Assembly (NCBI RefSeq): GCF_000494755.1
Contig: NC_022657.1
Coordinates: 6,726,001 to 6,790,000 of the forward strand
From: Amorphoplanes friuliensis DSM 7358
GTDB taxonomy: Bacteria > Actinomycetota > Actinomycetes > Mycobacteriales > Micromonosporaceae
Reading direction: 5' to 3'
Length of the DNA stretch: 64,000 nt
This document shows, in pieces, positions 16,934 to 26,439 of the stretch. Position numbers and translations under genes: made by a program. The stretch's first letter is position 1; the number at the start of each line of letters is the position of its first letter. Below the pieces are notes generated by a model. That model saw only the letters and a program-made list of their open reading frames with translations. It made no database searches and was not told the origin of the DNA.

Positions 16934-17767
16934 GTGTCGTCGATCAAGGACCGGCAGCGCGCGGCGGCGCGGGCCCGGCTGGAGAAGGAAATGGCCGAGC
17001 GTGCCAGTTCCGCGCGCAAGCGCCGGCAGCGTCAGGCCATCATCGGCTCGGCACTCGCGATCGTCGTGATCGCCGGCGCCGCGGTGTGGATCGTCGCCGC
17101 GCTCGGCGGTGACGACGACAAGAAGCCGGCCGACGCCGCTGCGGCCCCGCCCGCCGGCACCGTCGCCTGCACCTGGATCCCGGAGGACGGCAGCACCGGA
17201 TCCAAGGTCAAGGACGTCGGCACTCCCCCGCCGAACGCCCCGAACGTCGGCAAGGCCACCATGACCATGGACACCAACCTCGGCGCGATCTCCGCCGACG
17301 TGGACCTGGCCAAGGCGCCCTGCACCGGCGAGGCCTTCACCTTCCTCGCGAGCAAGAAGTTCTGGGACAACACCAAGTGCCACCGCCTCACGACCGAGGG
17401 CATCAAGGTGCTGCAGTGCGGCGACCCGAGCGCGACCGGCAAGGGCTGGCGCCAGAGCGACGGCTCCGGTGGGCCGAGCTTCCGCTACGCGGAGGAGAAC
17501 CTCCCCACGAACGCCAAGCCGGCGTACCCGAAGGGCACCATCGCGATGGCGAAGACGTCGGCGCCCAGCAGCACGGGCAGCCAGTTCTTCATCGTCTACG
17601 AGGACACCGACCTCCCGGCCGACTACACCGTCCTCGGCACCATCACCAAGGGCCTCGACATCGTCGAGGGTGTGGCCAAGGCGGGCAGCGACGACGCCAA
17701 CGGCAAGGGTGACGGTCACCCCAAGAAGGAGATCGACATCAAGACGCTGACGATGGCCAAGGCCTGA
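16934..17767 (+). CDS. Membrane-anchored cyclophilin-type PPIase, copy 2
   Basis: A 277-residue paralogue of the preceding gene with the same layout: basic N-terminus, one membrane helix (about 37-58) and an outside cyclophilin domain. Here the catalytic CHRLTTEG and GSQFFIVYED motifs are intact, with LQCGDPSATG as in mycobacterial PpiB. The start GTG 16934 lies behind AGGAGGAA. It probably assists folding of exported proteins. A strong terminator follows at 17784. Confidence 0.9.
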   Translation: MSSIKDRQRAAARARLEKEMAERASSARKRRQRQAIIGSALAIVVIAGAAVWIVAALGGDDDKKPADAAAAPPAGTVACTWIPEDGSTGSKVKDVGTPPPNAPNVGKATMTMDTNLGAISADVDLAKAPCTGEAFTFLASKKFWDNTKCHRLTTEGIKVLQCGDPSATGKGWRQSDGSGGPSFRYAEENLPTNAKPAYPKGTIAMAKTSAPSSTGSQFFIVYEDTDLPADYTVLGTITKGLDIVEGVAKAGSDDANGKGDGHPKKEIDIKTLTMAKA

Positions 17768-17783
17768 TCGAGCGCTGAGGAAA

Positions 17784-17813
17784 GGGCGGGCCGGTGACGG
17801 CCCGCCCTTTTTT
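17784..17813 (+). terminator. Rho-independent terminator
   Basis: Perfect 9-bp stem GGGCGGGCC/GGCCCGCCC with a 6-nt loop, followed by six T. It ends the cyclophilin pair. The relA stop codon on the other strand falls inside the T-run. Confidence 0.9.
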
Positions 17814-20277
17814 ATGCCCCTGAGGTGACGCGGTACGCGTCGAAGACACCGTCCACCTTGCGCACTGCGGCAACCAGGTGCCCCAGGTGCTTCGGGTCGG
17901 CCATCTCGAAGGTGAAGCGGCTGACCGCCACCCGGTCGCGGGTCGTGGTGACCGTCGCGGACAGGATGTTGACGCGCTCCTCGGAGAGCACCCGCGTCAC
18001 GTCGGCGAGCAGCTTGTGCCGGTCGAGCGCCTCGACCTGGATCGCCACCAGGAACGTCGACGCGGACGTCGGCTTCCAGCTGACCTCGACGACCCGCTCG
18101 CTCTGCTCCCGCAGATCCTCGGCGTTGGCGCAGTCCTCGCGGTGCACGCTGACACCACCGGAACGCGTCACAAAGCCGAACACGGCGTCACCCGGCACCG
18201 GTGTGCAGCAGCGGGCCAGTTTTACCCAGACGTCGCTGACGTCCTTGACGACCACACCGGGATCCTGGGCGGTGCTGCGGTTGCGCGGCGGCCGGGTCGC
18301 GACGGCGGTCTCGGCGATGTCCTCGACCGCGCCCTCCTCACCACCGAACCCGGCGACGAGCTTCTGGACGACCGACTGCGCGGACACGGTGTTCTCACCG
18401 ACGGCCGCATAGAGCGACGCTACGTCGGCCAGATGGAGGTCGCGGGCGATGGTCGTCAGGTTGTCGCTCGTCAGCATGCGCTGCAGGGGCAGACCCTGCT
18501 TGCGCATCGCCTTGACGATCGCCTCCTTGCCGTCCTCGATCGCTTCCTCGCGGCGTTCCTTGTTGAAGTACTGCCGGATCTTGGTGCGGGCGCGGGGACT
18601 CTTGACGAAGCCGAGCCAGTCCTGCGTCGGGCCGGCCGTGGCGGACTTCGACGTGAATATCTCGATGACGTCGCCGTTGGACAGTGTCGACTCGAGCGGC
18701 ACGAGCTTGCCGTTGACGCGGGCGCCGATCGTCTTGTGACCGACCTCGGTGTGCACGGCGTAGGCGAAGTCCACCGGCGTCGAACCGGTCGGCAGCGGGA
18801 TGACGTCGCCCTTGGGGGTGAAGACGTACACCTCCTGGCTGGACAGGTCGAAGCGCAGCGCGTCCAGGAACTCGCTGGGGTCGCTCGCCTCGCGCTGCCA
18901 GTCGAGCAGCTGGCGCAGCCACGTCATCTCGTCGATGTGCGCCGGCGGGCCGACGATCGTCGCGCCCTTCTGCTCCTTGTACTTCCAGTGGGCGGCGATG
19001 CCGAACTCCGCCGTGCGGTGCATGGCGAAGGTGCGGATCTGCATCTCGACCGGCTTGCCGGTCGGGCCGATGACCGTCGTGTGCAACGACTGGTACATGT
19101 TGAACTTCGGCATCGCGATGTAGTCCTTGAACCGGCCCGGCACCGGCTGCCAGTTCGCGTGGATGACGCCCAGCGCGGCGTAGCAGTCGCGGACCGTGTC
19201 GACCAGGATGCGCACGCCGACCAGGTCGTAGATGTCGTTGAAGTCCCGGCCCCGGACGATCATCTTCTGGTAGATCGAGTAGAGGTGCTTCGGGCGTCCG
19301 GTGGTCTCCGCCTTGATCTTCGCCGACTTGAGGTCGAGCTGGACCCGCTGGGTGACCTGACGCAGCAGCGCCTCGCGCTGCGGCTGGTGCTCACCGATCA
19401 GGCGGTTGATCTCCTCGAACCGCTTCGGGAACAGCGTCCCGAAGGCCAGGTCCTCGAGCTCCCACTTGATGGTGTTCATACCGAGGCGGTGCGCCAGCGG
19501 CGCGAGGATCTCCAGCGTCTCCTTGGCCTTCTGCTCCTGCTTGGCGCGGGGCAGGAAGGTCAGGGTGCGCATGTTGTGCAGCCGGTCGGCCAGCTTGATG
19601 ACCAGCACCCGGGGGTCCTTGGCCATCGCGACGACCATCTTGCGGATCGTCTCCGCCTTGGCCGCGTCGCCGAGTTTCACCCGGTCGAGCTTGGTGACAC
19701 CGTCGACGAGCAGGGCGACCTCGCCGCCGAAGTCGGCCTTCATCTGCTCGAGGCCGTAATCGGTGTCCTCGATCGTGTCGTGCAGCAGGGCCGCGACCAG
19801 CGTCGTGGTGTCCATGCCCAGGTTGGCCAGGATCGTGGCGACCGCGAGCGGGTGCGTGATGTAGGGATCACCCGACTTGCGGTACTGCCCCGAATGCCAG
19901 CGCGCGGCGACGTCGAAGGCGCGTTGCAGCGCCCGCCCGTCAGCCTTGGGGTGGCTGGCCCGGTGGGTCGCGATCAGCGGCTCGAGAACCTCGCTGACCT
20001 GCGTGCTCTGCCAGGGCGCGTTGAAGCGGGCCAGCCGCGCCCGGACGCGTCGGCCGGTGGGCGCACTGGCCAGGCCGAAACCACTGGCCGGCTCGTCCCC
20101 CGGGGAGAGCGGCTGAGTGGACTCGAGGTCGTGGAGATCCTCGGCGGCCTGCTCGTTTCCGCCGGCTGGATCCACCGTGCCCTCCGCCTGCGGGGCGACG
20201 TCGCTGGACACCGGCCTCCTCACACCATCGCCTGGGATCTTTCCGGTCATCGTCGGCCGGTCGGGTCCGATACTCAC
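17812..20277 (-). CDS. relA: Bifunctional (p)ppGpp synthetase/hydrolase
   Basis: An 821-residue RelA/SpoT (Rel) enzyme controlling the stringent response. The hydrolase domain has HDTIED at 166-171 and the synthetase domain has RFKD at 382-385, the RXKD form found in bifunctional Rel. It continues with a TGS domain (about 485-550, VYVFTPKGDVIPLPTG), a conserved-Cys region (ARCCTPVPGD) and a C-terminal ACT domain. The first ~75 residues are low-complexity and variable, so the exact start is less sure. It lies downstream of apt, as in mycobacteria. Confidence 0.95.
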   Translation of the reverse strand: MSIGPDRPTMTGKIPGDGVRRPVSSDVAPQAEGTVDPAGGNEQAAEDLHDLESTQPLSPGDEPASGFGLASAPTGRRVRARLARFNAPWQSTQVSEVLEPLIATHRASHPKADGRALQRAFDVAARWHSGQYRKSGDPYITHPLAVATILANLGMDTTTLVAALLHDTIEDTDYGLEQMKADFGGEVALLVDGVTKLDRVKLGDAAKAETIRKMVVAMAKDPRVLVIKLADRLHNMRTLTFLPRAKQEQKAKETLEILAPLAHRLGMNTIKWELEDLAFGTLFPKRFEEINRLIGEHQPQREALLRQVTQRVQLDLKSAKIKAETTGRPKHLYSIYQKMIVRGRDFNDIYDLVGVRILVDTVRDCYAALGVIHANWQPVPGRFKDYIAMPKFNMYQSLHTTVIGPTGKPVEMQIRTFAMHRTAEFGIAAHWKYKEQKGATIVGPPAHIDEMTWLRQLLDWQREASDPSEFLDALRFDLSSQEVYVFTPKGDVIPLPTGSTPVDFAYAVHTEVGHKTIGARVNGKLVPLESTLSNGDVIEIFTSKSATAGPTQDWLGFVKSPRARTKIRQYFNKERREEAIEDGKEAIVKAMRKQGLPLQRMLTSDNLTTIARDLHLADVASLYAAVGENTVSAQSVVQKLVAGFGGEEGAVEDIAETAVATRPPRNRSTAQDPGVVVKDVSDVWVKLARCCTPVPGDAVFGFVTRSGGVSVHREDCANAEDLREQSERVVEVSWKPTSASTFLVAIQVEALDRHKLLADVTRVLSEERVNILSATVTTTRDRVAVSRFTFEMADPKHLGHLVAAVRKVDGVFDAYRVTSGA

Positions 20278-20368
20278 CTCACTGGAAACGTCATCCTACC
20301 CGCCTGCTCTTCCCCGATGGCCGGGCCTGACGTCCGGAAAGCGTGCCACCACGACCGGCAGATCAGGA

Positions 20369-20911
20369 TCAAACGGTCAGGAGCGCATGGACGGTACGCG
20401 GGGCGAGCCGCTGACGCCCGTCGAGGAACCCCAACTCCATCAGCACGGTGAAACCGGCGATCGTGCCACCGGCCCGTTCGACCAGCTCGAGAGCCGCACC
20501 CGCCGTGCCACCGGTGGCCAGGACGTCGTCCACCACGAGCACCCGCTGACCCGCCACGAACGCATCCTCGTGGACCTCGAGGGTCGCCTCGCCGTACTCC
20601 AGCTCGTACGAGGCCGAGTGTGTCTTGCGGGGCAGTTTGCCGGCCTTACGCACCGGTACGACACCCTTGCCGGTCGCGTAGGCGATCGCCGCGGCGACCA
20701 CAAATCCGCGCGCCTCGACACCGGCGACGACGTCGAACGACTCCGGGCCGTGATAGGCCACGATCTCGTCGATGACCTGCCGGAACACCGGCCCGTCGGC
20801 GAACAGCGGCATCAGGTCCTTGAAGACGATGCCGGGCTTGGGGAAGTCCGGCACGTCCAGGACACGGCTGGCCACGAGCTCGGAGGCACGGGCGTTCTGA
20901 GTCTCAGTCAC
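20369..20911 (-). CDS. apt: Adenine phosphoribosyltransferase
   Basis: A purine-salvage enzyme converting adenine and PRPP to AMP. The 180-residue protein has the PRPP loop VLVVDDVLATGGT and the family segments DFPKPGIVFKDL and GVEARGF. The start GTG 20911 is preferred over GTG 20929, which lies only six bases from the 20935-20963 hairpin and would have no free ribosome binding site. It sits between secF and relA. Confidence 0.95.
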   Translation of the reverse strand: MTETQNARASELVASRVLDVPDFPKPGIVFKDLMPLFADGPVFRQVIDEIVAYHGPESFDVVAGVEARGFVVAAAIAYATGKGVVPVRKAGKLPRKTHSASYELEYGEATLEVHEDAFVAGQRVLVVDDVLATGGTAGAALELVERAGGTIAGFTVLMELGFLDGRQRLAPRTVHALLTV

Positions 20912-20934
20912 ATCGAACAGCCTAGACACGGCGA

Positions 20935-20963
20935 CGGCCCGCCACCGACGCGGTGGCGGGCCG
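20935..20963. terminator. Strong hairpin between secF and apt
   Basis: Perfect 12-bp stem CGGCCCGCCACC/GGTGGCGGGCCG with a 5-nt loop, just downstream of the secF stop. There is no T-run, so it is either a T-less actinobacterial terminator or an mRNA-stabilising or attenuating hairpin before apt. Confidence 0.6.
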
Positions 20964-20980
20964 TTCCCGGCGTTGCGAGG

Positions 20981-22156
20981 TCAGCGGCGCTTCTGGCCAC
21001 CGCTGGGGCGGTTGCCCGCGCCACCACCACGGGTGTTGCTGCGCTTGGCGGCCGGGCGGACACCCGGACGCGGCGTGGAACCGGCCAGGGCCGGAACCTC
21101 GTCGGACGGGGTCGCGTTCGGCGTGCGGGTGCGCTCGCCGCGGGCCACGTCGCCGGAGCGGGCCGAGGATCGCCGGGCGAGCACGCGGGCCGTGTGCGAC
21201 TTGATGCGTGGCTCCCGGTCCTTGAGCGCCGCCAGCATCGGCGACGCGAAGAGGATCGAGGAGACGACGCCGAGGCCCATGCCGACGAAGAGCACCAGGC
21301 CGAGGTCCTTCAGCGAGCCCGCGCCGAGCAGACCGGCGCCGATGAAGAGCAGACCACCGACCGGCAGCAGCGCCACCAGACCGGTGTTGATCGAGCGCAT
21401 CAGCGTCTGGTTGACCGCGAGGTTGGTGGCCTCGCTGTAGGTCTGGGACGCCCCCGCGGTGATGCCGCGGGTGTTTTCCTGCACCTTGTCGAACACCACG
21501 ACCACGTCGTAGAGCGAGAAGCCGAGGATCGTCAGGAAGCCGATCACCGTCGACGGTGTCACCTCGAAGCCGACCAGCGAATAGACGCCGGCCGTCAGCA
21601 CCAGGTCGAGCAACAGCGAGGCGACCGCCGCCACCGCCATCCGCCATTCGAAGCGGACGATCAGATAGCCGAGCACCAGCACCAGGAAGATGCCGAGGCC
21701 GAGCAGCGCCTGCTGGGTCACCTGGGTGCCCCACGCGGCCGAGACCCGGTCGTCGCTGATGTCCTCGGCCGGCACCTTCAGGTCGGCGACCAGGGCGCTC
21801 TTGATCGCGCTGGCCTGATCCTGGCTGAGGGCCGCCGTCCGCACGGTGTACGTGGCGTCCGGGCCGTTGCCGACCCGCTGGGCGGCACCGATGTTGGCTT
21901 CCTCGGTGGCGCCGGCGGACTCGACCGCCCGCGCCACGGCGCTCTGCGCTTCTTCCTGGGTGCCGACCGAGGCCGGGATGACGAACTGCGTGCCACCGGC
22001 GAACTCGATGCCGAGGTGGAACTGCCGGAAGACGAAGCTGCCGATGGCGATCAGCACCAGTGCACCGGCGATCGCGAACCACATCTTGCGGCGGCCGACG
22101 ATGTTCAGGTTCGCCTCACCGCGGTAGAGGCGATCGGCAAAGCCCTTGCTGGCCAT
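20981..22156 (-). CDS. secF: Protein translocase subunit SecF
   Basis: A 391-residue membrane partner of SecD that uses proton flow to complete protein export. It has six membrane segments, the first about 25-45. The family motif FAGGTQF follows helix 1, and LGFSLYDVVVVFDKVQEN lies in the conserved C-terminal bundle. ATG 22156 begins MASKGFADRLYRGE, one base after the secD stop. The C-terminal ~75 residues are basic and disordered, as in other actinobacteria. Confidence 0.95.
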   Translation of the reverse strand: MASKGFADRLYRGEANLNIVGRRKMWFAIAGALVLIAIGSFVFRQFHLGIEFAGGTQFVIPASVGTQEEAQSAVARAVESAGATEEANIGAAQRVGNGPDATYTVRTAALSQDQASAIKSALVADLKVPAEDISDDRVSAAWGTQVTQQALLGLGIFLVLVLGYLIVRFEWRMAVAAVASLLLDLVLTAGVYSLVGFEVTPSTVIGFLTILGFSLYDVVVVFDKVQENTRGITAGASQTYSEATNLAVNQTLMRSINTGLVALLPVGGLLFIGAGLLGAGSLKDLGLVLFVGMGLGVVSSILFASPMLAALKDREPRIKSHTARVLARRSSARSGDVARGERTRTPNATPSDEVPALAGSTPRPGVRPAAKRSNTRGGGAGNRPSGGQKRR

Positions 22157-22157
22157 G

Positions 22158-24056
22158 TCAGGCCTCCTTGACATCGGTCGAGACACGCTTCATGGCGCGG
22201 CCGAGGCCGCTGACGCGCGGCGACATGAACGCCCTCGTGTTCGCGAACATCGTCATGATCGGATGCCGGAACAGGAACACCACGACGAGGTCGAGGATCG
22301 TCGAGAGGCCCAGCGCGAAGGCGAAGCCCTTCACCGCGCCGATCGACACGATGTAGAGCACCACCGCGGCCATGATCGTGATGGTGTTCGCCGAGATGAT
22401 GGTACGCCGGGCGCGGACCCAGGCCCGGGGGACGGCACTGCGCGCACTGCGCCCCTCGTGGATCTCGTCCTTGAGTCTCTCGAAGTAGATGACGAACGAG
22501 TCCGCCGCGACGCCTAGCGAGACGATGAAACCGGCGATGCCTGCCAACGTCAGCGTGAAGCCCGTCGTGCGGCCGAGGACGACCAGCGCGCCGAAGGTCA
22601 GCAGACCCGACAGGATCAGGCTCAGGAAGATGACCGTGCCGAGCAGGCGGTAGTAGAAGAACGCGTAGATCGCGACCAGGCCCATGCCGATCGCGGCGGC
22701 GAGCAGACCGGCCTCGAGCTGCTGCTTGCCCAGCGTCGCGGAGACGGACTGGGTGGCGGCGGGCTCGAAGGTGACGGGCAGCGCGCCGTACTTGATCTGG
22801 TCGGCGAGCTCCTTCGCGGTGACCGCGTTAAACTGGCCGGTGATCTGCGACTGGCCGGTCAGCACACCCTGGATCTCCGGGGCCGAGATGACCGTCTTGT
22901 CGAGCACGACCGCCACGAGGCAGTGGGTCGCACCCGTCGAGAGCGCCTGCGCGGCGGCGACACAGGAGTCGTCGGCGGCGGGCTGGAACGCCTCACGGGT
23001 GAGGGCGGTCCACTTGGCCTGGCCCTCGCTCGTGAAGTCGAGCGAGACGACCCACTGGCCCTGCTGCTGGTCGAGCTGCGGGGTCGCGGTGTCGATGTCC
23101 TTACCGATGACCTTGGCGGCGTCGAGGTACATCTTCGCGCCGCTCTGGCAGGCCACGACCTTCTGGTCGATCGCGTCGATGGCGCCGTTCGGCCGCTTGT
23201 CGAGCTGCTCGGCGCAGCCGATCGTCGGCACGTTGAACTGCATCTCCGGCGTGAGGGCGTTGACCTCGGGGCCGGTGAGCGTGCCGAACGCCTTGAACGG
23301 GATGCCCGCCGTCGGGTCGGTCTGCAGGTCGACCGGGTCCTTCAGCTTCTCCGCCGCGGCCCAGGCCGCCGCGCCGACCTTCTTCTCGATGGCCGCGCGC
23401 TGCTCCTTGATGTCGGCCGTGACCGGAGCCGGGGCCGCCGCGGAGGCGGACGGCGCGGGAGCCGGTGCGCTCGGAGTGGCGCTCGGGCTCGGGGCCTTCT
23501 CGCCGCCACCCTGACCGCCGGTGGAGGCGGACGGCTTCGCGGTGGCCTTCGCACCCGTGCTCGAGCTCGGCTTCGGCGCGGCACTGCCGCTCGGAACCGC
23601 GCTGGCGCTCGGGTTGGCGGTCGGCGGGTTGGCCGCCACGGCGGCGTTGTCGCCGGTCGCCTTGAGGACCTTGCGGAAGCGCATCTGCGCCGCCTGGCCG
23701 ACGTTCTTCAGCTGGTCGTCGGCCTCACCGGCGACGGAGACCACGATGTTGCGGTTGCCCTCGACGACAACCTCGGCCTCGGCGACACCGAGCGCGTTGA
23801 CCCGCTGGTCGATGATCTTGCGGGCCTCCTCCATGCTCGTCTGCGGCGGCGGCTGGCCGTTGGACGCGAGCGAGGCGACGTAGGTCGCCTGCGTGCCGCC
23901 GACGAGGTCGAGCCCGAGTTTCGGCTGCAACCGGTCGGTGACGCTGCCCTTGGCACCCGCGCCGAAGAACACGAGCGCATAGAGGATGACGAAGAGGAGA
24001 CCGAGCACGGCGAGCTGCCGCCCGGGATGCATCTGTCCCTGTGGTGGTCGTGCCAC
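22158..24056 (-). CDS. secD: Protein translocase subunit SecD
   Basis: A 632-residue SecD. It has a first membrane helix (about 14-32), the motif LGLDLVGGTQATY, a large outside domain and a C-terminal five-helix bundle with AGIAGFIVSLGVAADSFVIYFER. A Ser/Pro/Ala-rich, low-complexity insert (about 150-230) lies inside the outside domain, longer than in most SecD. It is cotranscribed with secF. Confidence 0.95.
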   Translation of the reverse strand: MARPPQGQMHPGRQLAVLGLLFVILYALVFFGAGAKGSVTDRLQPKLGLDLVGGTQATYVASLASNGQPPPQTSMEEARKIIDQRVNALGVAEAEVVVEGNRNIVVSVAGEADDQLKNVGQAAQMRFRKVLKATGDNAAVAANPPTANPSASAVPSGSAAPKPSSSTGAKATAKPSASTGGQGGGEKAPSPSATPSAPAPAPSASAAAPAPVTADIKEQRAAIEKKVGAAAWAAAEKLKDPVDLQTDPTAGIPFKAFGTLTGPEVNALTPEMQFNVPTIGCAEQLDKRPNGAIDAIDQKVVACQSGAKMYLDAAKVIGKDIDTATPQLDQQQGQWVVSLDFTSEGQAKWTALTREAFQPAADDSCVAAAQALSTGATHCLVAVVLDKTVISAPEIQGVLTGQSQITGQFNAVTAKELADQIKYGALPVTFEPAATQSVSATLGKQQLEAGLLAAAIGMGLVAIYAFFYYRLLGTVIFLSLILSGLLTFGALVVLGRTTGFTLTLAGIAGFIVSLGVAADSFVIYFERLKDEIHEGRSARSAVPRAWVRARRTIISANTITIMAAVVLYIVSIGAVKGFAFALGLSTILDLVVVFLFRHPIMTMFANTRAFMSPRVSGLGRAMKRVSTDVKEA

Positions 24057-24270
24057 GACTGTCGATCTCCTCGTGCTTACGGCCGGCGGGAGCGCGCGGC
24101 GCTGGGGATTGTGCGGGGGCAGGGTGTCTCGGGCCGGAATTGGGGATCCGGCCGATTTGCCCGGCGACGATTATTCACAACAACGAGCCGCCCGGCTGCC
24201 CCGCCCCGCGGCCTGTGCTGCTTTTTACGATCGCGGCCCACCTCGGTGGCGGGCCGCGACCATCACATCA

Positions 24271-24648
24271 TCAGTCGTTGGACTTGCGGGTCTCGACGAC
24301 CGGGCTCTCGATCGGGTCGTCGGCGACGGGTGCCGCGACGGGCTCCTCGACCACCGTGGCCTCCTGCTTCACGATTTTCGCGATGGCCGGGCGGGCGTAG
24401 CGGGCGTTGACCCCGGGGGAGATCTCGACCGTCACGACGTCGTCGTCGACCGAGACCACGGTCGCGTGCAGGCCGCCGATGGTCACGATCTGGTCGCCGG
24501 CACCCAGCGAGGACTGCATCTGCTGGGCCTCACGGCGCCGCTTCTGCTGCGGACGGATCATCATGAAATACATGACGCCGAAGAGCAGGACGATCAGAAG
24601 CAGCGGCATGAAGCTGCCACCGCCCTGCGCTTGAGCTGCGATAGACAC
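24271..24648 (-). CDS. yajC: Preprotein translocase accessory subunit YajC
   Basis: A 125-residue single-span membrane protein of the SecDF-YajC complex. It has a hydrophobic helix (about 13-31), the family's MIRPQQKRRREAQ and the SH3-like DQIVTIGGLHATVV. The tail is acidic and unstructured. The 214-bp gap to secD contains a GC-rich imperfect hairpin (about 24230-24262) with no T-run on this strand. The gene starts the yajC-secD-secF block. Confidence 0.93.
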   Translation of the reverse strand: MSIAAQAQGGGSFMPLLLIVLLFGVMYFMMIRPQQKRRREAQQMQSSLGAGDQIVTIGGLHATVVSVDDDVVTVEISPGVNARYARPAIAKIVKQEATVVEEPVAAPVADDPIESPVVETRKSND

Positions 24649-24712
24649 GAAGACGACCTTCCATGGGGCCTCCGGCGCGGCTCAAAGCACACGACGGGGC
24701 GATATACACATC

Positions 24713-24724
24713 CCGTTCGAACGG
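24713..24724. promoter_or_regulatory. 12-bp palindrome upstream of yajC
   Basis: Perfect palindrome CCGTTCGAACGG in the 133-bp gap between ruvB and yajC. It is not a LexA box, which has GAAC before GTTC in the opposite arrangement. A regulator site is possible but unassigned. Confidence 0.3.
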
Positions 24725-24781
24725 CGGCGAGTCTAATCCCTCTAGCTGAGAAGTCTGTGAGCGGCACACGTCACGTTCACA

Positions 24782-25840
24782 TTACGGAGAGGTTTCTGCG
24801 TCCCGGGCGAACAGGTCGGGCTGGTTCGGCAACGCACCCCGGCCCTCCGGGGGCTTCTTCCCCAGGTGGCGCCAGCCGGCGTCGGTCGCGACACGCCCGC
24901 GTGGCGTCCGCGCCAGCAGACCCGCCCGGACGAGGAACGGCTCGCACATCTCCTCCACGGTGTCGGACTGCTCCCCCACCGCGACGGCCAGCGTCGAAAG
25001 ACCCACCGGACCGCCCCGGAACGACTCGATCAGCGCCCGCAGCACCGCCCGGTCCAGCCGGTCCAGCCCCAGCTGATCGACGTCGTAGACCGTCAGCGCC
25101 GCCTTGGCCGTCGCCTCGTCGACGATGCCGTTGCCACGCACCTCGGCGTAGTCCCGCACCCGCCGCAGCAGGCGGTTGGCGATACGCGGTGTCCCCCGCG
25201 ACCGCCCGGCGATCTCCGCGGCCCCCTCGGGCGTGATCGGCACCCCGAGAATCCGCGCCGACCGGTGCAGCAGCGCGTCGAGATCGGCCGGTGAATAGAA
25301 GTCCAGATGCGCCACGAACCCGAACCGGTCACGCATCGGACCGGACAGCAGACCGGCCCGCGTGGTCGCCCCGACCAGCGTGAACGGCTCGACGTCGAGC
25401 GGGATCGCCGTGGCACCGGGTCCCTTCCCGACGATCACGTCCACCCGGAAGTCCTCCATCGCGCTGTAGAGCAGCTCCTCCGCCGGCTTGGCGATGCGAT
25501 GGATCTCGTCGATGAAAAGCACGTCGCCCTCGGCCAGCCCGGTGAGGATCGCGGCAAGATCACCCGACCGCTCGATCACCGGCCCGCTGGTGGTCCGGAT
25601 CCCCGTCCCCAGCTCGGCCGACACGATGTTGGCCAGGGTCGTCTTACCGAGCCCGGGCGGCCCCGACAGCAGGATGTGGTCGGGCGGCGTCCCCCGGCCC
25701 ATCGCACCCTTGAGCAGCAACTCCAGCTGGTCCCGGACCCGGTGCTGCGCGATGAAGTCGGCCAGCCGCCGCGGCCGGACACTCGCCTCGGCGTCCAGCT
25801 CCTCGTCACCGGCGAAGGGAGAGACCAGGTCGTCGGTCAT
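24782..25840 (-). CDS. ruvB: Holliday junction branch migration ATPase RuvB
   Basis: A 352-residue AAA+ motor that drives branch migration with RuvA. It has Walker A GPPGLGKTT, Walker B LFIDEIHR, the sensor segment VGATTRAG and the C-terminal winged helix (about 265-340). The start overlaps the ruvA stop in an ATGA. It is the last gene of ruvCAB. Confidence 0.97.
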   Translation of the reverse strand: MTDDLVSPFAGDEELDAEASVRPRRLADFIAQHRVRDQLELLLKGAMGRGTPPDHILLSGPPGLGKTTLANIVSAELGTGIRTTSGPVIERSGDLAAILTGLAEGDVLFIDEIHRIAKPAEELLYSAMEDFRVDVIVGKGPGATAIPLDVEPFTLVGATTRAGLLSGPMRDRFGFVAHLDFYSPADLDALLHRSARILGVPITPEGAAEIAGRSRGTPRIANRLLRRVRDYAEVRGNGIVDEATAKAALTVYDVDQLGLDRLDRAVLRALIESFRGGPVGLSTLAVAVGEQSDTVEEMCEPFLVRAGLLARTPRGRVATDAGWRHLGKKPPEGRGALPNQPDLFARDAETSP

Positions 25841-26439
25841 CGGGTGCGGCCCAGCAGCCGGATCGCCTGCCGCAACAGCACGGGCACGGCGGGAACCTCA
25901 CCGTCGATCGTCTCGGCGACGGCGGCCACGGCCTGGTCGGCCTGCTGCTGCGACCAGCCGAGCGCGATCACACCCTGCCGCACCTGGTCCTGCCAGCCAC
26001 CGCTGAGCGCGCCGGCCACTCCGTCCGTACCGGTGGAAACCGCACCGATCCGGTCCCGCAGCTCGAGGACCATCCGCTCGGCCCCCTTCTTCCCGATCCC
26101 GGGCACCCGCGTCAGCGTGGCAGTGTCCCCACTGGAGATCGCCCGCCGCACCACCTCGGGCTGATGCACGGCCAGAACGGCCTGCGCCAGCCGCGGCCCG
26201 ACCCCACTGGCCGTCTGCAGAAGTTCGAAGAGGTGCTTCTCGTCGTCGTCGGCAAAACCGTAGAGCGTGAGCGAATCCTCCCGCACGATCATGCTCGTCG
26301 ACAGCCGCGCCTCGACCCCGGCCTTGAGCCCGGCCAGCGTCCCGGGCGCACACTGCACCTGCAGCCCCACCCCACCGACCTCGATGACGGCACTGTCATT
26401 GGCGATCGCGGCAACCACGCCGCGCACGCTGGCGATCAT
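25837..26439 (-). CDS. ruvA: Holliday junction DNA-binding protein RuvA
   Basis: A 200-residue protein that binds four-way junctions and loads RuvB. It begins MIASVRGVVAAI, has the two helix-hairpin-helix motifs ASGVGPRLAQAVL and VPGIGKKGAERMVLEL, and ends in the flexible linker plus RuvB-binding domain. It overlaps both ruvC and ruvB by four bases. Confidence 0.97.
   Translation of the reverse strand: MIASVRGVVAAIANDSAVIEVGGVGLQVQCAPGTLAGLKAGVEARLSTSMIVREDSLTLYGFADDDEKHLFELLQTASGVGPRLAQAVLAVHQPEVVRRAISSGDTATLTRVPGIGKKGAERMVLELRDRIGAVSTGTDGVAGALSGGWQDQVRQGVIALGWSQQQADQAVAAVAETIDGEVPAVPVLLRQAIRLLGRTR

Noticed and set aside
24230..24262. Rho-independent terminator for yajC
   Set aside because: GC-rich imperfect hairpin is present, but on the minus strand it is followed by an A-rich, not T-rich, sequence.
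24713..24724. LexA box upstream of yajC
   Set aside because: The palindrome is GTTCGAAC, whereas the SOS box has GAAC, four free bases, then GTTC.
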